A stretch of 64,000 nucleotides of DNA from Cenococcum geophilum 1.58 (GCA_001692895.1 KV748195.1:2170001-2234000); one strand, 5' to 3'; positions 35,509 to 48,783 are shown, numbered from the stretch's first letter. Notes: generated from the sequence alone by a model not told the origin. Program-made: numbers and translations.

Positions 35509-36389
35509 GCTTATCATAACGCGTTTTTTAACTTTAATAAAATTAATATTAGGACTAAGCAATAGCTATATAATAAAATTTATACTATTTAAAAGCCCTA
35601 AGTCTTAAAAAAAAGTAACTATATATAGTAATAATAATGCGTTATATAAATAAATTAATTAATTAGATATCCGCAATCTCTATTTTATAAAATTTACTTA
35701 GGATTTTAACAAAACTCGCTAAACTATCTTAGACGTAATTTTGCAATTCGGAAGACGGCGTAGGTTATTCTAACGCTAGCTAAAAAAAATCACGTCTAAG
35801 CTCGCTAAGGTAACTAATATAGTGCACTACGAATGTGGTTAGTTATCCGCTTACGGGCCGATTAACTCCACACTAACGGAATTTTTCTTGGTCCTAGACG
35901 ATTAACTAATTATAAGCTACTTATATAACAGATTAATTATCTTATATTGTTGTCGTCTGGTACACAGTTTGGAAATTTATTAGTCCCTTACGCCGATTTA
36001 TATATAATTCCTACATAAACTCGCGCGCCATACTAATTTTTTAGCTATTAATTAATAATACACCAACACCTTTATAAATAATTAGCTAATATTATATTCT
36101 AGAGCTTTACAGGGCGATTCTAACGCTACTAAAATTATTGCGAACGGCCAAGTGGTTACCGCTACGTTTTGTCTTAAATATTACTGCTAAAACAGTAAAT
36201 ATTTAGCTAGAGCTATTAACCATCACCAATCCTTAACGTTTAACCTCTTATATTAATATTTATAGTAGATAAATACCTAAATAGCTAATATATTGTATCT
36301 AGATTAATTCTATACCTTATTACCTGCTTTATTACTCCTCCGCTGCCTACACTACCTAAATATTAACCTGCGAACTCCTTACTAACTCT
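35509..36389. other. No recognisable gene or repeat
   Basis: AT-rich sequence with less extreme TpA content than the transposons. It probably holds the promoter and perhaps the N-terminal part of the RecQ-like pseudogene. A small inverted repeat GATTCTAACGCTA occurs near 36117. Nothing else could be assigned. Confidence 0.4.
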
Positions 36390-38420
36390 ATGTTTACTAA
36401 TAAGCTATATAGTGCCGTTTAGTATAAAGAAACGCTTAAAGGCCTTAATAAGGAGGCTAAAAGTTAGATATGCGCCTAGAATAGTACGCAACTGTCCTTA
36501 TACTACTAGCGAGGTAGTAAATAATACTATTAGTACAGTAAACGTCTTTAAAAAGTAACGCACTAATAATAAGGCGTTCTAGTCGCCGGTAGTAAATAGT
36601 GAAGCCCCTTAGTTACTGCGGACAGATTTATAAATATCTTAATTTTCTACTAGCTTAGCCAGCTAGGATATGCCTTAACTCTTTACTAGATTAGCTAGTT
36701 AGGATATACTAAAGATATAGGTAGCTAGAGCTTAGAGAAAAATCTAAGATAAGAAGAAGCCTAATATAACAACTTAAGCATAAGATAACGCAATTTAGGG
36801 TATTATATTACTGCTATACGGCGACAAATTTTATACAAAAAACAAGTAAGTAACCTATATTTAGAGGCTAATCTATAATTGTATTAATATTATCCTTATT
36901 GCACAAACCGGCTTTAGTAAAAGCCTTATTATATAAGTAATTTTAATTATTTATAAAAATACTATATTGCTAGTATTTCTTTCTCTAAATAAAATTACAA
37001 AAGAGCAAGTTTAAAAGGTTAATTAGATTAGTAGTAATGCGCTACTCCTTAACGCTAACGTTAAGGATATAGATAAAGCGCTTAAGAATGCAAGAGCCAG
37101 CCTATATACCTATATCTTTATTAGTCCTAAGCTTACTAGTATACTATCTTTCTAAGATCTGCCTAAAGACCCCAATTTTAAAAAGTAACTAGCCTTAGTT
37201 ATTATTAACGAAGCTTATCTTATTATATAATAAGGTAAAAAGTTTCGCCCTAAGTATGCGCAGCTACGCTATATACGCAATCTAATTTAAAGCTTAGTTC
37301 CGTAATTTACCTATTTAATAACTTTTAATCTAAAAACGTTAGAAATAGTAAAGAAGTCCTTAGGCTTTAACAATACTAATATACATCTTAAGTAGACTTT
37401 TATTTCCCGCAGAGAGCTTATCTTTTATCTTAGCTAAATACTAAAGGATATAATTGCTAAATACACCTTACTCCACTTCCTTTTTAATAAGGCCGTTAAT
37501 TCTCTAATTATTAAAATATATATTAATCCTGCCGTCTTTTAGGGAGGGAGCTGCTTAGCTACTCCGTATAAGATTCTAAAGACTATTATATTCTTTAATA
37601 CTAGAGTCTAAGCTATAGAGGCGCATAGAAGTATATCTATGTACCTATAGTAGCTATATCTAGCTTAATATACTAAGAATATTACCCGCTTAATTATAGC
37701 CGTATTCTATTAAACAACCTCATTATTTAATAAGAAGTTAATACTAGATAAGTTTAGGAAACTAGCAGAATCTTTTAAGATTTAAATTATTTTTGCTATA
37801 GAGGCTATTAGGATTAGTGTTAATCTTCTAGACGTCTGTAAAGTGGTTATATATATAATACCGGCGTCTAAATAACATTTCTCTTCTCTTCTATAGTGTG
37901 GTAGTCGAGCTAGTCGTAATAGTAGAAGGGTTAAAGTAATCTTTCTGTTTAAACACTAGTACTTTAGTAAATAAGACCTACTCCTACAGCTAAAGCTGAA
38001 GGTAGTACACCGTTTAAATTTTTGCCGACAGCGACAGTCTTATATACTATTATCCCACACTTCTTCTACTTCTTAACTATTACCATTACGCGGATCCTAA
38101 TCACCGTTAGTTAATTCTATAAACTTAGACAACTTATTAGCTAGTAACACTATCTAGTTAAAGTAGGGAGGTAAAAAGAAAGATAAGTAGAAGCGTATAG
38201 AGATAAGAGATAAGTTTTTCTAGCTATATAACGATTACAAATGTATTAAGGAAACACTATATAAGTATTTCGCCAAGCCTAATGCTTTAATTACTGCTAA
38301 TACTAATAAAGGCTCTTGCTATAGTTACTGCAATAACTCCTTTTAGTTAAAAACGCCTAAATATAAAATATATAATAAGAATGGGGCAAATCTAGATACT
38401 AAAAAGAATTATATGCTTAA
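36390..38420 (+). pseudogene. RecQ-type DNA helicase pseudogene
   Basis: A single plus-strand frame carries the RecQ order over about 1.4 kb. Motif I (Walker A) AQTGFSKSL is at 36901-36927. Motif II is at 37204-37218, where DEAH now reads NEAY, followed by GKKFRP.Y..L, the RecQ context (W-G-K-x-F-R-P). A motif IV-like IIFFNT is near 37590. The RecQ zinc-binding region lies at about 38240-38335 (C near 38242 and a C..C pair CYSYC at 38317). Both changes in motif II fit CpA-to-TpA mutation. The start is uncertain; ATG at 36390 is only the first plausible one and is in a different frame. In fungi, repeated RecQ genes are typical of subtelomeres (telomere-linked helicases) and of some mobile elements, which would explain why RIP hit it. 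No function remains. Confidence 0.8.
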
Positions 38421-39414
38421 AGGACTTTAGATATAGGCTTAGAAGTACCTATAGCTATTAGTAAATCTACTATATTTCTAATATATTACACTACTACCGT
38501 TCTATATACTATACTATATTAAATAGTATATTAATTCCACCTAATTACTATATGTAAATACTTTAATAACTATATAAATAAATAGGAGTACGTAGATTTA
38601 CTATCTAAAAGTCTATAGTAGGAGCTACGTATAGCTAATCTTAAATATAATTATATACTACGCCCTTCTTTATAGGGTGTAAATGCGATATTTAAGATTT
38701 CTAGTATTAATCTAACGCTAAGCCAAAGTCAAACTTTATTAATTAACTCTTTATTTAATACTGCTATATCTACCACTACTACCAGTTAAGCTATATTAGT
38801 TACTACTATATCCGCTATATAACCGCGACTCTCTTTAAGCCTACCCCCGCGCCAGTCTCCTCTGCGTAATACTTAGGTGCTATTACCTATAAGATATAGC
38901 CTATTAAGCTTATAAAGCCTAAATATACAATATATCTAGAATACACCAGATATAAGAAAGAGAAAGAGGTTTTAGTTATTATCGCGGTTATAAAGGAAAG
39001 GTAAGCTATTGCTATTCTGATAATATTTTTGCACCCTATATATTCCGCTAAGCCCTATTACTAATAAGCTATTTAATATATATATAGTGGTATCTAGGGA
39101 GCTTTGGCTTTATAACTAGATTAATATTACTACTATTATAAGCAGTATAGAAGGGCAAAGCCTAATACTAAAAGATAATACTTAATTAAGCATTATAAGT
39201 AAAAGAATAGAATAACTTAAGTTATACTAGAAAAGTCGTTAATTAATAAAGGGTAGAGGAGAAATTATATTAAGGTAAGATAAGGTTAAAACCTAAACTC
39301 CTTCTAAAATATATATAACCCTAAGTCTTATATATGTAATAAGAAAACAAACTAAAATAATTAAGGGTATTTAATACCACTATATTACCTCCCCTACCTA
39401 AAATATTATCCCCT
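38421..39414. other. Unassigned; possible C-terminal extension of the RecQ-like frame
   Basis: A plus-strand frame at about 38860-39230 looks protein-like (YKKEKEVLVIIAVIKER near 38950) but has no recognised domain. Near 39390-39415 the plus strand reads TATATTACCTCCCCTACC, which on the minus strand would be a purine tract followed by TATAG. It could be chance or the border of another LTR element. Confidence 0.35.
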
Positions 39415-39864
39415 AACGTTTCCTTATATCTCCTAAAGTGGGTAATAAATGCCCTAAAAAAGAAGACACCCTAACGCCTAATACTCCTCTAACTTATTAA
39501 AAGCTGCCTATACTCCCTCCTTAATTATCGCCTCTGTTTCTTCTATATTATCCTTATCTACTATAGCTTTTACTTTAAGTTCTATATACCTATTATCCTA
39601 CGTATTAATATCTCTAGTTTAGAGGTTTAAAGACACTCTTTCTCTAACAGTATGTATTTCTACTTACATTTTCTTCTATAAGGGAGATTGTAAAATACTA
39701 GAGTTAATTACCTGCTCTCCTAAAGTAGCACCCCTTTCCGAAATTGGTAAAGGCATTAGGCGGTATAATGCTACTAGTTTATTAGTGTCTTTTAAGGTAC
39801 TAATAACTATTAATAATTATTTAGGGGCAGCATCCTAGAGGCTATTTCCCCTAGGCTTACTTAG
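39415..39864 (-). pseudogene. Unknown long ORF, C-terminal part
   Basis: On the minus strand this continues, in the same frame, the reading frame at 53218-55990 across the Gypsy-B a insertion (target duplicate ACCCT at 39865-39869 and 53213-53217). About 150 codons with stops at Gln/Trp positions, ending near 39415. No domain recognised. Confidence 0.5.
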
Positions 39865-39869
39865 ACCCT

Positions 39870-40055
39870 TATTACGGAACGAGGGCAGTGGCTATAGAGC
39901 GTATATATTTGAGGAGTCTATAAAACGTTACGCGATCGATCGTAAGGGTCGAGGGCGTAAGGAGGTGATATACCTACGCGTAGCTGACATAAGCGAGGTG
40001 TACGTAAGAGCACGGGGCTCTCCTATGGAGGCCCCTACGGTAGGGTTCCGTAATA
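39870..40055 (-). repeat. Gypsy-B a 3' LTR (186 bp)
   Basis: As the other Gypsy-B LTRs but lacking 7 bp (TGTACGC-like, after GACATAAGC), so shorter than the 193-bp partner. Bordered inside by CTACCCCCCC. The minus-strand open frame at 39974-40174 is a shadow. Confidence 0.9.
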
Positions 40056-43000
40056 CTACCCCCCCTCCTATAAAGGCGGAGCTTTGGCGACGCTGTGGTT
40101 ACTATATATATATAGAAGGGACACTTAAGGTATAGAAAAGAAGAAAGGGGGGTATTGCTAAAGGTTTGAAACAACGTTATATAATAAGGCTTAGTATCTA
40201 AAAATCCGACTAATTAGACAACTTTAACTGCCGGTTAAAGTTCCTGGACATCTTAATAATATTCCGGTTACGTAATCGCACTTTACTGTAATTTAACGGC
40301 AATTTGCCCTTACGTAATAATGTATAACGGTTTAACTCTATAAGGGCTCCTATAGAGGATTAGGTATAAAATCTCTACTTAGGCCCAGTTTCTATAGGTT
40401 TGCGTAGTAAAAGTCGCTAATTAAATCCTTTGCATTTTTAAAGTCTTTATATAGTTACTATTCTGGCTAATTTATATTAAATCCTGTATATATAGCTCTG
40501 TAGTAGAGCCGTTGTCCACTACCTTTACTAAAGTATTTAGAGTTAATAATTTGTTTAACGGTCCACTCCTTATAGTTCTTGTCTTTATTCTTGTCTTAGA
40601 TTAGTACTAATAGGGGTTTAGGCTATATCTGCCCTAGTAAAGGGTTAGGCTAATAAAGGTGTAGTAGCTATAGGTGAAATATAGGCTATATCCTATAGGT
40701 GGCTAGGGTAGGTAGGAGTTCTAGCTTATATACGGCTCCCCTATTAATGACTTATTTAATTAGATAAGGGCTAAGGTTCTTATAATTAAGTGACTTTATA
40801 GGCCTCTGCGTAGAGATATTATATATATCTAGCTATACCTAGTCGCCAACACGCATTTCCGGTAGTGGCGTTTTATAATAATTGGCGAAGTAGGCCTACT
40901 TTGCTTAAGCCTAGGCCATTTCTCCCTTATAGTAGTTAAGTAGATTTTTTATATAGTCTATATACTAGTTAATAAGTAGTATCTTAAGGTGTTTTCTATA
41001 TAGTAGTTTCTTATTAATAGGTTCTAGTGGCTCTATACCGGATTAAGGGTAATAACCCTTATTCGCGAAGAACGGGGTAAGTCCTATAGTGGTTAAGACG
41101 TAGTTATTCGCTGCGAATTTACCTAGTGGGAGGTAATCTACCCAGTTATCTTAACTATAGGCGACTACCTATTGTAGGTACACTTTTATGCTAGTATTAG
41201 CGTTTTCCGGTTACCTATTAGTTTTATAATAAAAGGATATAGACATTTTAATAGAGATGCTAAGGCGTTAGCAGATTCGTCTCTATACATCGGAGTTAAA
41301 TTATATGCCTTAGTCGGACGTAATTAAGTTAGGTAACTTATATAGTTAGTAAATTTCGTAAAGAAAGGCGTTAGTAACGTCGCTGACGGCTACGCCTTTA
41401 GTTAGTACGTAGTGGCGCTCTTTTATAAGTCGGTATATTATTATAAGGATATTCTTATAGGTACGGCCGTATCGTTTATAGGGTAGTAGGTTAATAACGA
41501 AATCTATAGTAATATCTGCCTATTATTATATAGGTACTAGTAGAGGGTATAGTAGTCCTTAGTACTTTATATTAAAGGCCTTAGCGCGCTTATAACTATA
41601 GTAGGCGCCTATAAAACGTTTAACTAAGTCTATTATTTTTGGCCAGAAGTAGTATCGGCTAAGAAGCTCGTAGGTTCCTCCTCTACCTGGGTAGCCGCTT
41701 AATTAAAGGTCGTAGGCTATTTAGATTAGTTGCCGTTATAGATTTTCTAAGTTAGGGATAAATAGGCAACCTCTATAATAGAGCCTATTCTCTTTTACTT
41801 CTAAGGCTATTATATTAATCTAGCCTAAGCTTTAGAGGTTAGTGGGCAGCGTATAGGTGCTAGCGGTCTTTGCGGTAATAAGTTAATATAGTAATAGGTT
41901 AATAGAGGTATTATATACTATGGTAATAAGCTTATTAATTTTAGGAGGTAACTCTAGTTCTATAGTATAAAGCTAAGGTATAGTTAGCTCTATTATAGGT
42001 AGTATACCTAAGGCCAAATTTTGTGCTTTTAGAATCGTCTATTATTAGAACTAATTATAAGGGTTATCTTTAAACTAAGGAAGGTCTTATAAGCGGCGTA
42101 TTAGGCTATTAGGTTTAGTACCTTATACTCCTAGTTTATATATAATTTTAAAGTTAAAACTAGAGAGGAACTTGTTCTAATATACTTAGCGTTAGTTTAG
42201 CTACTTTATAGTTATAAAGTACTTAAGGTTATAATAGTCCGTAAGGACTTTAGTTAGCTAGTTAGGTTCTACTAAGGAAAGTTCTAGTTAGAATTCTTTA
42301 AACACTTATATAATTATAAGAAGTTCTTTATTATAGATTTTATAGTTATACTCTTATAGTATAAGCTTAGACAAGTAAAATGTAACTAGGTAAAGAAAAC
42401 CGTCGTCGCCCATCTAGGAGAGGACGCCTACGTTAACGTGGTTTAAGGAGTCGGTTTTAAGATAAAGTTATCGTCCTAGTATAAAGTGGGCTAGGATAGG
42501 TGCTTTAGTAAAGGCATTTTTAAGGTTTTAGAACGCCTTCTTGTATTTAGGCGTCTAGGTAAAGTATAAATACGTTTTTCTTCCTTTTATAAAAAGGCCC
42601 TTTATTTATATTATTACTATAAATAGTGCTACTACGCCTAAGAAGTTATATATAAATTTCCGATAAAAGTTAGCAAAATTAAGGAAGGCTTATACGTCCT
42701 TAATATAGTTAGGGGCTTGCTATTTAGTAATTATATATACCTTCTTGGGGTCTATATAGACACCCTTAGTAGTAACAATTAGTCTAAGGTATTTTACTTC
42801 TATAACTAAGAATTTGCATTTCTTTAAATTAATATAAAGTCCTGCGTCCCTAAGGCGCTATAGAACCTTTTAAATATATTCGGTATACTTAAAAGGGTTA
42901 TTACTATAAATAAGTATATTGTCTAGGTACGCGGAGTAGAAGTCGTTAAGGTAGTCCTATAAGGCGTTATTAATATAACTTTAAAAGGTATTTAGGCCGT

Positions 43001-43132
43001 TATATATACCAAAGGGTATAATAGTATATTTAAATTAGCTAAAGCGTAATGCGAATACGGTTTTCCATTTATTACCTTTCCGTATTTAGAAATAGTTAAA
43101 GGCGGCGATAATATTAAGCTTAGTATAGATTT
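40056..43132 (-). pseudogene. Gypsy-B a 3' region and pol (integrase to RT)
   Basis: 3' untranslated region with the palindrome at 40221-40243, chromodomain-like end near 40440-40620, integrase about 41000-41800, RNase H about 42000-42400, RT from about 42600. The palm motif at 42918-42929 reads YLDN. Gypsy-A has inserted inside the RT at GATTT (43128-43132 and 49014-49018); RT continues at 49019. Less RIPped than copies b and d in several stretches. Confidence 0.8.
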
Positions 43133-43348
43133 TGTTACGGCACTGGCAGAACTTAGTTGGCAGAACTTGGTAGAACTTCGCGGTCACGTGACTAGAAGAC
43201 CGCATAAAAAGAACCCTACTTTAACTAGCGCTGCTCTTCTTCTCCTTTCCTTTCTCTAGCTTTAGATCCTCGTTTATAGACTACCAATTATACAGGCTTG
43301 CGCGTCCCTCTTGCCGTGCTCATGCCTTAATTAACTAAGTCGCTAACA
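43133..43348 (+). repeat. Gypsy-A copy 2, 5' LTR (216 bp)
   Basis: TGTTACGGCACTGG...GTCGCTAACA. It contains three copies of GGCAGAACTT-like sequence near the start and a TATA-like CATAAAAAG (43203-43211). AGCTTTAGAT (43258-43267), about 50 bp downstream of that box, is a likely transcript 5' end and pairs with the primer-binding site. Confidence 0.93.
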
Positions 43349-43350
43349 TT

Positions 43351-43360
43351 ATCTAAAGCT
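43351..43360 (+). promoter_or_regulatory. Self-priming primer-binding site of Gypsy-A
   Basis: ATCTAAAGCT begins 2 nt after the LTR and is the exact reverse complement of AGCTTTAGAT at 43258-43267. In Tf1/sushi-type Ty3/Gypsy elements the 5' end of the RNA folds back onto such a site and primes reverse transcription, replacing tRNA. There is no TGG at the LTR boundary. Confidence 0.7.
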
Positions 43361-43552
43361 CAACTACCCTTTCTTCCTAAGAAGGAACTTAAATATATCT
43401 ACAGACCACAAACTAGAACAGAATATAGAATTAGACCTAAAGAATATTACTAGAACTAGAAGAATAGAAAAGAATAACAAGACCTATAGAATACACATAG
43501 ACCAGAACCCCTGCAGAATCCTATTAGAGGTTACCCTAATAACCGTACCACG

Positions 43553-44690
43553 ATGCCAAGAAATATAGCAGCCAGTAAAGCAGCCGCAGGACCCTTAAAT
43601 ACCTCCGATGGTAAAACAGCAACTAACTTAAACTCCCAAGTGGAGCTCGCAGCAGCCAATGCCAAAATTAAACGACTTTAAGAGCTGCTTAAAGCCAGAG
43701 AACCCCCTACACCTAGCAAGGAATCATCAGACACCTAAAGACTTACTACAGTCCTTAAGGCTCTAGCCCAACGTACAGCATTAGTATTATCGCGGTCCGC
43801 AAAGGTCGCGGACCCCCTATTGCTTACAGACGGAACCAACCCTACATTTAACAATTGGAAGCTTTAATTGCAGGACAAGCTCAAAGTTAATGCGGACCAC
43901 TTCCCTACCACTTAGGCTAAAATGGCCTATATCTTCGGCCGTACCGGCGGGGACGTATAGATATACCTACGTCCGCGGTACGCACAGGACTTGGCAGAGC
44001 CCTTCCTCTCTAAAAAAGAGATAATTATTTACCTATCTTCTATTTATAAGGACCCCTTTAAAGTACAAAACGCCCGACTTAATTATAAAAGCCTAAATAT
44101 AAAAACAACAGAGACCTTCTCGGCCTTTTAGACCCGCTTTCTACACCTAGCTAGCTAGGCTCAAATTCCCTAGGAAGATCTAATGCCAGACCTATTTAAC
44201 AAGCTTACCCTAGACCTGTAGCGAGCCGTACTACTAGTTTTTACTACTATACAGACGCTAAAGGAACTTATGGACTAGTGCTTAGCTATCAACTAAGGCC
44301 TCCGCCGAATTAAGGCACGCGCCAAATGGTACAAAGCCAGAAACCCTTTAAATTAGACTATAAGCAATATAAAAACGGCCCACAATACCCCAGCACAATC
44401 GGCAACCCCTGTAGTACCACCCGTATAGCCCACCGCCAATTTAGTAGCTAGCTATACAGCCAGCCCTACTATAGGTCTAGCGAATGCTCGGCCTATATAT
44501 AGCAACCCCCGTATACAGGCCCTTAGTAATTAAGGAGCTTACTTCTCTTACGGACAGAAAGGTCACTATATAAAGGATTGCCTAACAAATGTAAAAGCGG
44601 ACGAGGTTCTATTAATCTAGGAGGATAGCGCGGAGTTGGAAAAAGAGGAACCCTAAAGGAAGACTCCTCTCTAGGGTTAAAAGGGATTAA
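43553..44690 (+). pseudogene. Gypsy-A copy 2 gag
   Basis: ATG at 43553 opens a frame of about 370 codons broken by some 20 TAA/TAG at likely Gln/Trp sites. An Ala/Lys-rich N-terminus is followed by the capsid-like part (FNNWKL, LF.KL..DL) and a nucleocapsid zinc knuckle at about 44536-44581 ending GQKGHYIKDC. The expected first Cys residues appear as Tyr, as expected from TGC to TAC. Frame (position modulo 3 = 2) differs from pol (= 1), so pol is in the -1 frame and overlaps gag near 44640-44690. Confidence 0.8.
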
Positions 44691-47600
44691 TATATCAGAT
44701 GTTAATCTGGGTCAGCTAGTTAGTGGAAGAAGCTACACTATCCCTTATACTTTATTCCGTAATAGATACCAAGTTTTAACCTCTGCTTTAGCTAACTCTA
44801 GAGTAAATACCTTCGCCTTAATAGACACCTAGTGTGCCGTAAAGCTGGCTGACTTTCTAAATGCACCTATTAAAGAACTACCCAAACCAATTCCTATCCG
44901 CGGGTATAATAGGCAGATAGAACCACCTATTACGACTATCTTACGGATTTACCTCCGTGTTAACGGATAAAGGCAGTATAACGCCCCCTTCCTTATTACG
45001 GACCTAGGTAGCCACAATATAATCTTAGGGCAAAAATGGCTAGCCTATTTAGGCTTACAGCTTAATATACAGAGTAGACGGCTTACCTGGCCCGAAACCC
45101 TACCCCCAACCCCTTCCTTTATAAAAGAAATCAGCATTATAATAGAAAACCTCATACGGCCCTAGATTAATACTATTTACTAGGCCGATGCTATGCGTAG
45201 GGACTAGGCCTTTAAGAAAGATATACAGCTTAATTCGCAACGGATCTGTATACTACGTCGCCCCCAGACTACCTATATTACGCTACCCGCATTAAAGACC
45301 TAGGAAGTTAGTAGTGACCTAGAAAAGCCCCCTATGGAGAGCTTAGGCCCTATATAGCCACGAAGAACAGTAAGGGATGTTAGACGTCACACTAAACTGA
45401 TAGATTGGAGGGACAACCTGCGGAAGATAGAATAGGAGCTAAGAAAGATTATAAACCTTAAACCGCAAAATACGGTCCGGAAAACGGCTGTAAGGAAACC
45501 AGCGGACCTCCTACTAGTTAATGTCTGCTATATTAGTGCCGTAGGATTCTACCAGAACTTAGTTTAGCCTAATACCATCGCCTTTATAACGAGCTTATAT
45601 GAAATTAATTAAATAATTAAGGAAAAGGGAAACAAGCTTAGCGGATAAGAAAGCGAGCTTATGGATAAGGAACTAGTAGAATAAAAGCTGCCCTATTAAT
45701 ACTAGAAATTTAAGGACGTATTCTCTAAAGCAGCGTTTAATATACTTCCACCTTACTAACCGTATAACTACAAGATTAAGATTAAGTAGGGCAAAGAAAA
45801 CACCCTTAGCTTTAGCCCCCTCTATAAGCAGTCCATTACCGAATTATAGGCTATAAAGTAGTATCTTATTAATAACCTAAATAAGGGCTTTATTAAGCCT
45901 AGCTAAGCCCCTTTCGCCTCGCCTATTCTTTTTATTAAAAAGCTAAATAGAGGACTCCGCTTCTGTATTAACTACCGTAAGCTAAATAATATAACCCACA
46001 AGGATCGCTATCCGCTGCCCCTATTTAATAAGACTTTGGCCCAAATAAGTAGAGTTAAGGTCTTTATAAAGCTTAATATCCGCTAGGCCTTCTACCAAAT
46101 TAGGATGGACCCTAGGTCTAAAGATCTTACTACATTTCGGACCCGTTACGGAACGTATAAATATAAAGTACTCCCTTTTAGACTGACCAACGGACCAGCT
46201 ACGTACCAGCGGTATATAAATAATATACTCTTTAACTACCTTAACGATTTCTGTATAGCCTATTTAGATAATATTATAATCTACTTTAAGAACGAGCTAG
46301 AACACGAGGAGCACGTCTATAAAGTCCTATAATGGCTTCGCGAGGCTAGCCTCCAGGTCAATATTAAGAAGTCAGAGTTTAGTGTTAAGCGTATAAAGTA
46401 CCTAGGTTTTATTATTAGTACAAACGGAATTAAAACCGACCTAGAGAAAACGGCCGCAATTAATTAGTAGGCACCCCTACGGACTATAAAGGGGGTATAA
46501 TCCTTTTTAAGGTTTTATAACTTCTACCAACGCTTTATTAAGAACTATAGCAGGATCGCCTAGCCTCTTAACCGTCTTACTAGAAAAAACCAGCCCTTCC
46601 ACTTTAACGCCATATATAGGCAGGCCTTTAATAAGCTTAAGAAACGGCTGGTATCGGCTCCCTTACTTGCCCATTTTAACCCAGAACAGCCCTTAATGCT
46701 AGAAACTAATGCCTTAGACGGCGCGATAGCTAGTGTTTTTTCCCAGAAGTAACTAGACGGAGAGTGGCACCCTATTATATACTATTTAAAGACTATAATA
46801 GATGCTAAGTTAAATTACTACATCCATAATAAAGAAATGCTGGCTATTATCTCTAGCTTTTAGCACTAGCGTGCATAGCTAGAGGGGACCCCTAAGCCAA
46901 TTAAGGTAGTTTTAGATTATAAGGCCCTAGAATACTTTATAATAACTAAGGCCCTTACGGCCCGGCAGGCACGCTAGGCGGATACCCTATCTTAGTTTAA
47001 CTTCTTAATTATATATAAACTAGGCGCTATAAACCATGCGGACGCTCTTATAAGGCGTAAGTAAGACCTAGATAACTAGACGGCTGTGAAGATCTCACTA
47101 TAGACTTAAACACTACTATAACCAGAACACCTTAACCCCCAGATACAGGCAGAACTAAGCACGGACTCCTTAGGCGCCAAGATATATCCTATTAACTCCT
47201 CCGAACTTAACCTTATTAATAAACTACTACAGGCCAACTAAACGACCCCCTCTCTATAGGAATACCGTGAAAAGGCAAAGAACGTTACTAGCCTATGGTC
47301 CCTCGAAAACGGACTACTTAAGCACTAGGAACGGCTAGTAGTAGCTAAGGAATAGAACTTACGGACCCGGCTTATTGCCGAAGCTCATACCCAGGTCTCT
47401 ACGGCCTACCCTGGAAAAAATAAGACCCGTAAGATTATTAGTGACCGCTACTACTGGCCCGGAATAATTATAGATATTAACCGTTATATACGGAACTGCG
47501 ACAGCTGCCGTAGATCTATAATTCTACGAGATAAGACCCCAGGACTATTAAAACCTCTCCCGATACCCAACCGCCCCTAGTAGCATATCTCTATAGACTT

Positions 47601-48745
47601 CTATAAGCTACTAATAGACCGCGACGGATATAATATGGTTATAATTCTAGTTAACCGCTTTAGCAAGCGCCCGTTCTTAATTCCCTATTATAAAAATATT
47701 AATGCTAAGGAGGCGGCCCGACTGTATATCTACTACGTCTACCGCATTTACAGACCACCAGATACTATTATATCTAATTGCGGCCCGCAATTTATATCGG
47801 CCTTTTAAAACGAGTTTACCTAGATCCTAGGTATTAGGCTAAAGCTCTCTATAGCATACTACCCCCAGACAGACGGCTAGACGGAGATTGTAAATCAATA
47901 TTTAGATTAGAGACTCCGGCCTTTTGTTAACTACTTCTAGGACAACTAGGGCAAACTGCTACCCCTAATAAACTACACCCAGGCGACCTTATCCCATAAC
48001 TCTACGGGATTTGCACTTATCCAACTAGAAATAGGGTATTTACCCTAAACAAGCTTTAACTAGGATAAACTAGAAGGACCACGGACCATACGCGAGAAAC
48101 TATCTTATAAGGAAGCCCAGCAGTACGCCAAGCGCTTAGAGGAAGCCTAGACGGTAGCCCGTATAAATCTAGAAAAGGCCTAGAAATTAATGGAACAGCA
48201 GGCAAATAAGCATAGGCGCAAACCCAACTTTACCGTAGGCGATATAGTCTGGGTTATAATAAAGAACTAAAAGACGGAACGGCCTAGCCGTAAGCTAGAC
48301 TATTAGATAGCGGGACCGTATAAGGTCCTTAAGAAGATAGGTAACTCGTATAAAGTAAAGCTCCCGGATTCAATCAAGGTTCACCCCGTTTTCTCGCCGG
48401 ATAAGCTACGAAAAGCTATAAACAACCTATTACCTAGACAAAAGAACGAACCTCCCCTACCGATTTAAGTCAATGGCGACAACGAATAGGAAATTGAAGA
48501 AGTACTGGCCTGTAAACTAGTAAGGAAAACGCTAAAGTACCGCGTTAGTTGGAAAGGCTATGACCCAGATCCTACCTAATACCCTACATGGAACTTTATT
48601 AGCAGTCCCTATAAGCTTTAAAAATTCTATAACCGCTACCCTAATAAACCAGGACCCCTAAAGTACCTAGATAAGTAGATAGAGTGCTAGTATAGCGAAA
48701 ACAACAAGCTACCGGAAGAACATAAAGATAAGAACGCCCTATAAG
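44640..48745 (+). pseudogene. Gypsy-A copy 2 pol: protease, RT, RNase H, integrase, chromodomain
   Basis: One frame throughout. Protease near 44818 (ALIDT then a stop). RT about 45830-46400, with an open stretch at 46105-46332 containing LPF, NGPATYQ and palm motif YLDN at 46261-46272. RNase H about 46670-47050 ([21 protein letters not shown]). Integrase zinc finger about 47340-47510 with C..C at 47497-47508, catalytic core about 47580-47990 in which the second Asp (TIISN) reads Asn. GPY/F-like region about 48310 (GPYKV), chromodomain about 48490-48680 (YRVSWKGYD). The chromodomain would direct integration toward modified histones. Changes at the active sites fit CpA-to-TpA mutation. Confidence 0.9.
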
Positions 48746-48783
48746 CATAATACGGACTATAAAGCCTGAGGGCAGGCTTTTGC

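Noticed and set aside
36390..38420. Helitron Rep/helicase
   Set aside because: The motif context (FRP after the DEAH box and a C-terminal zinc-binding C..C) fits RecQ rather than the Pif1-type helicase of Helitrons, and no HUH replication motif is seen.
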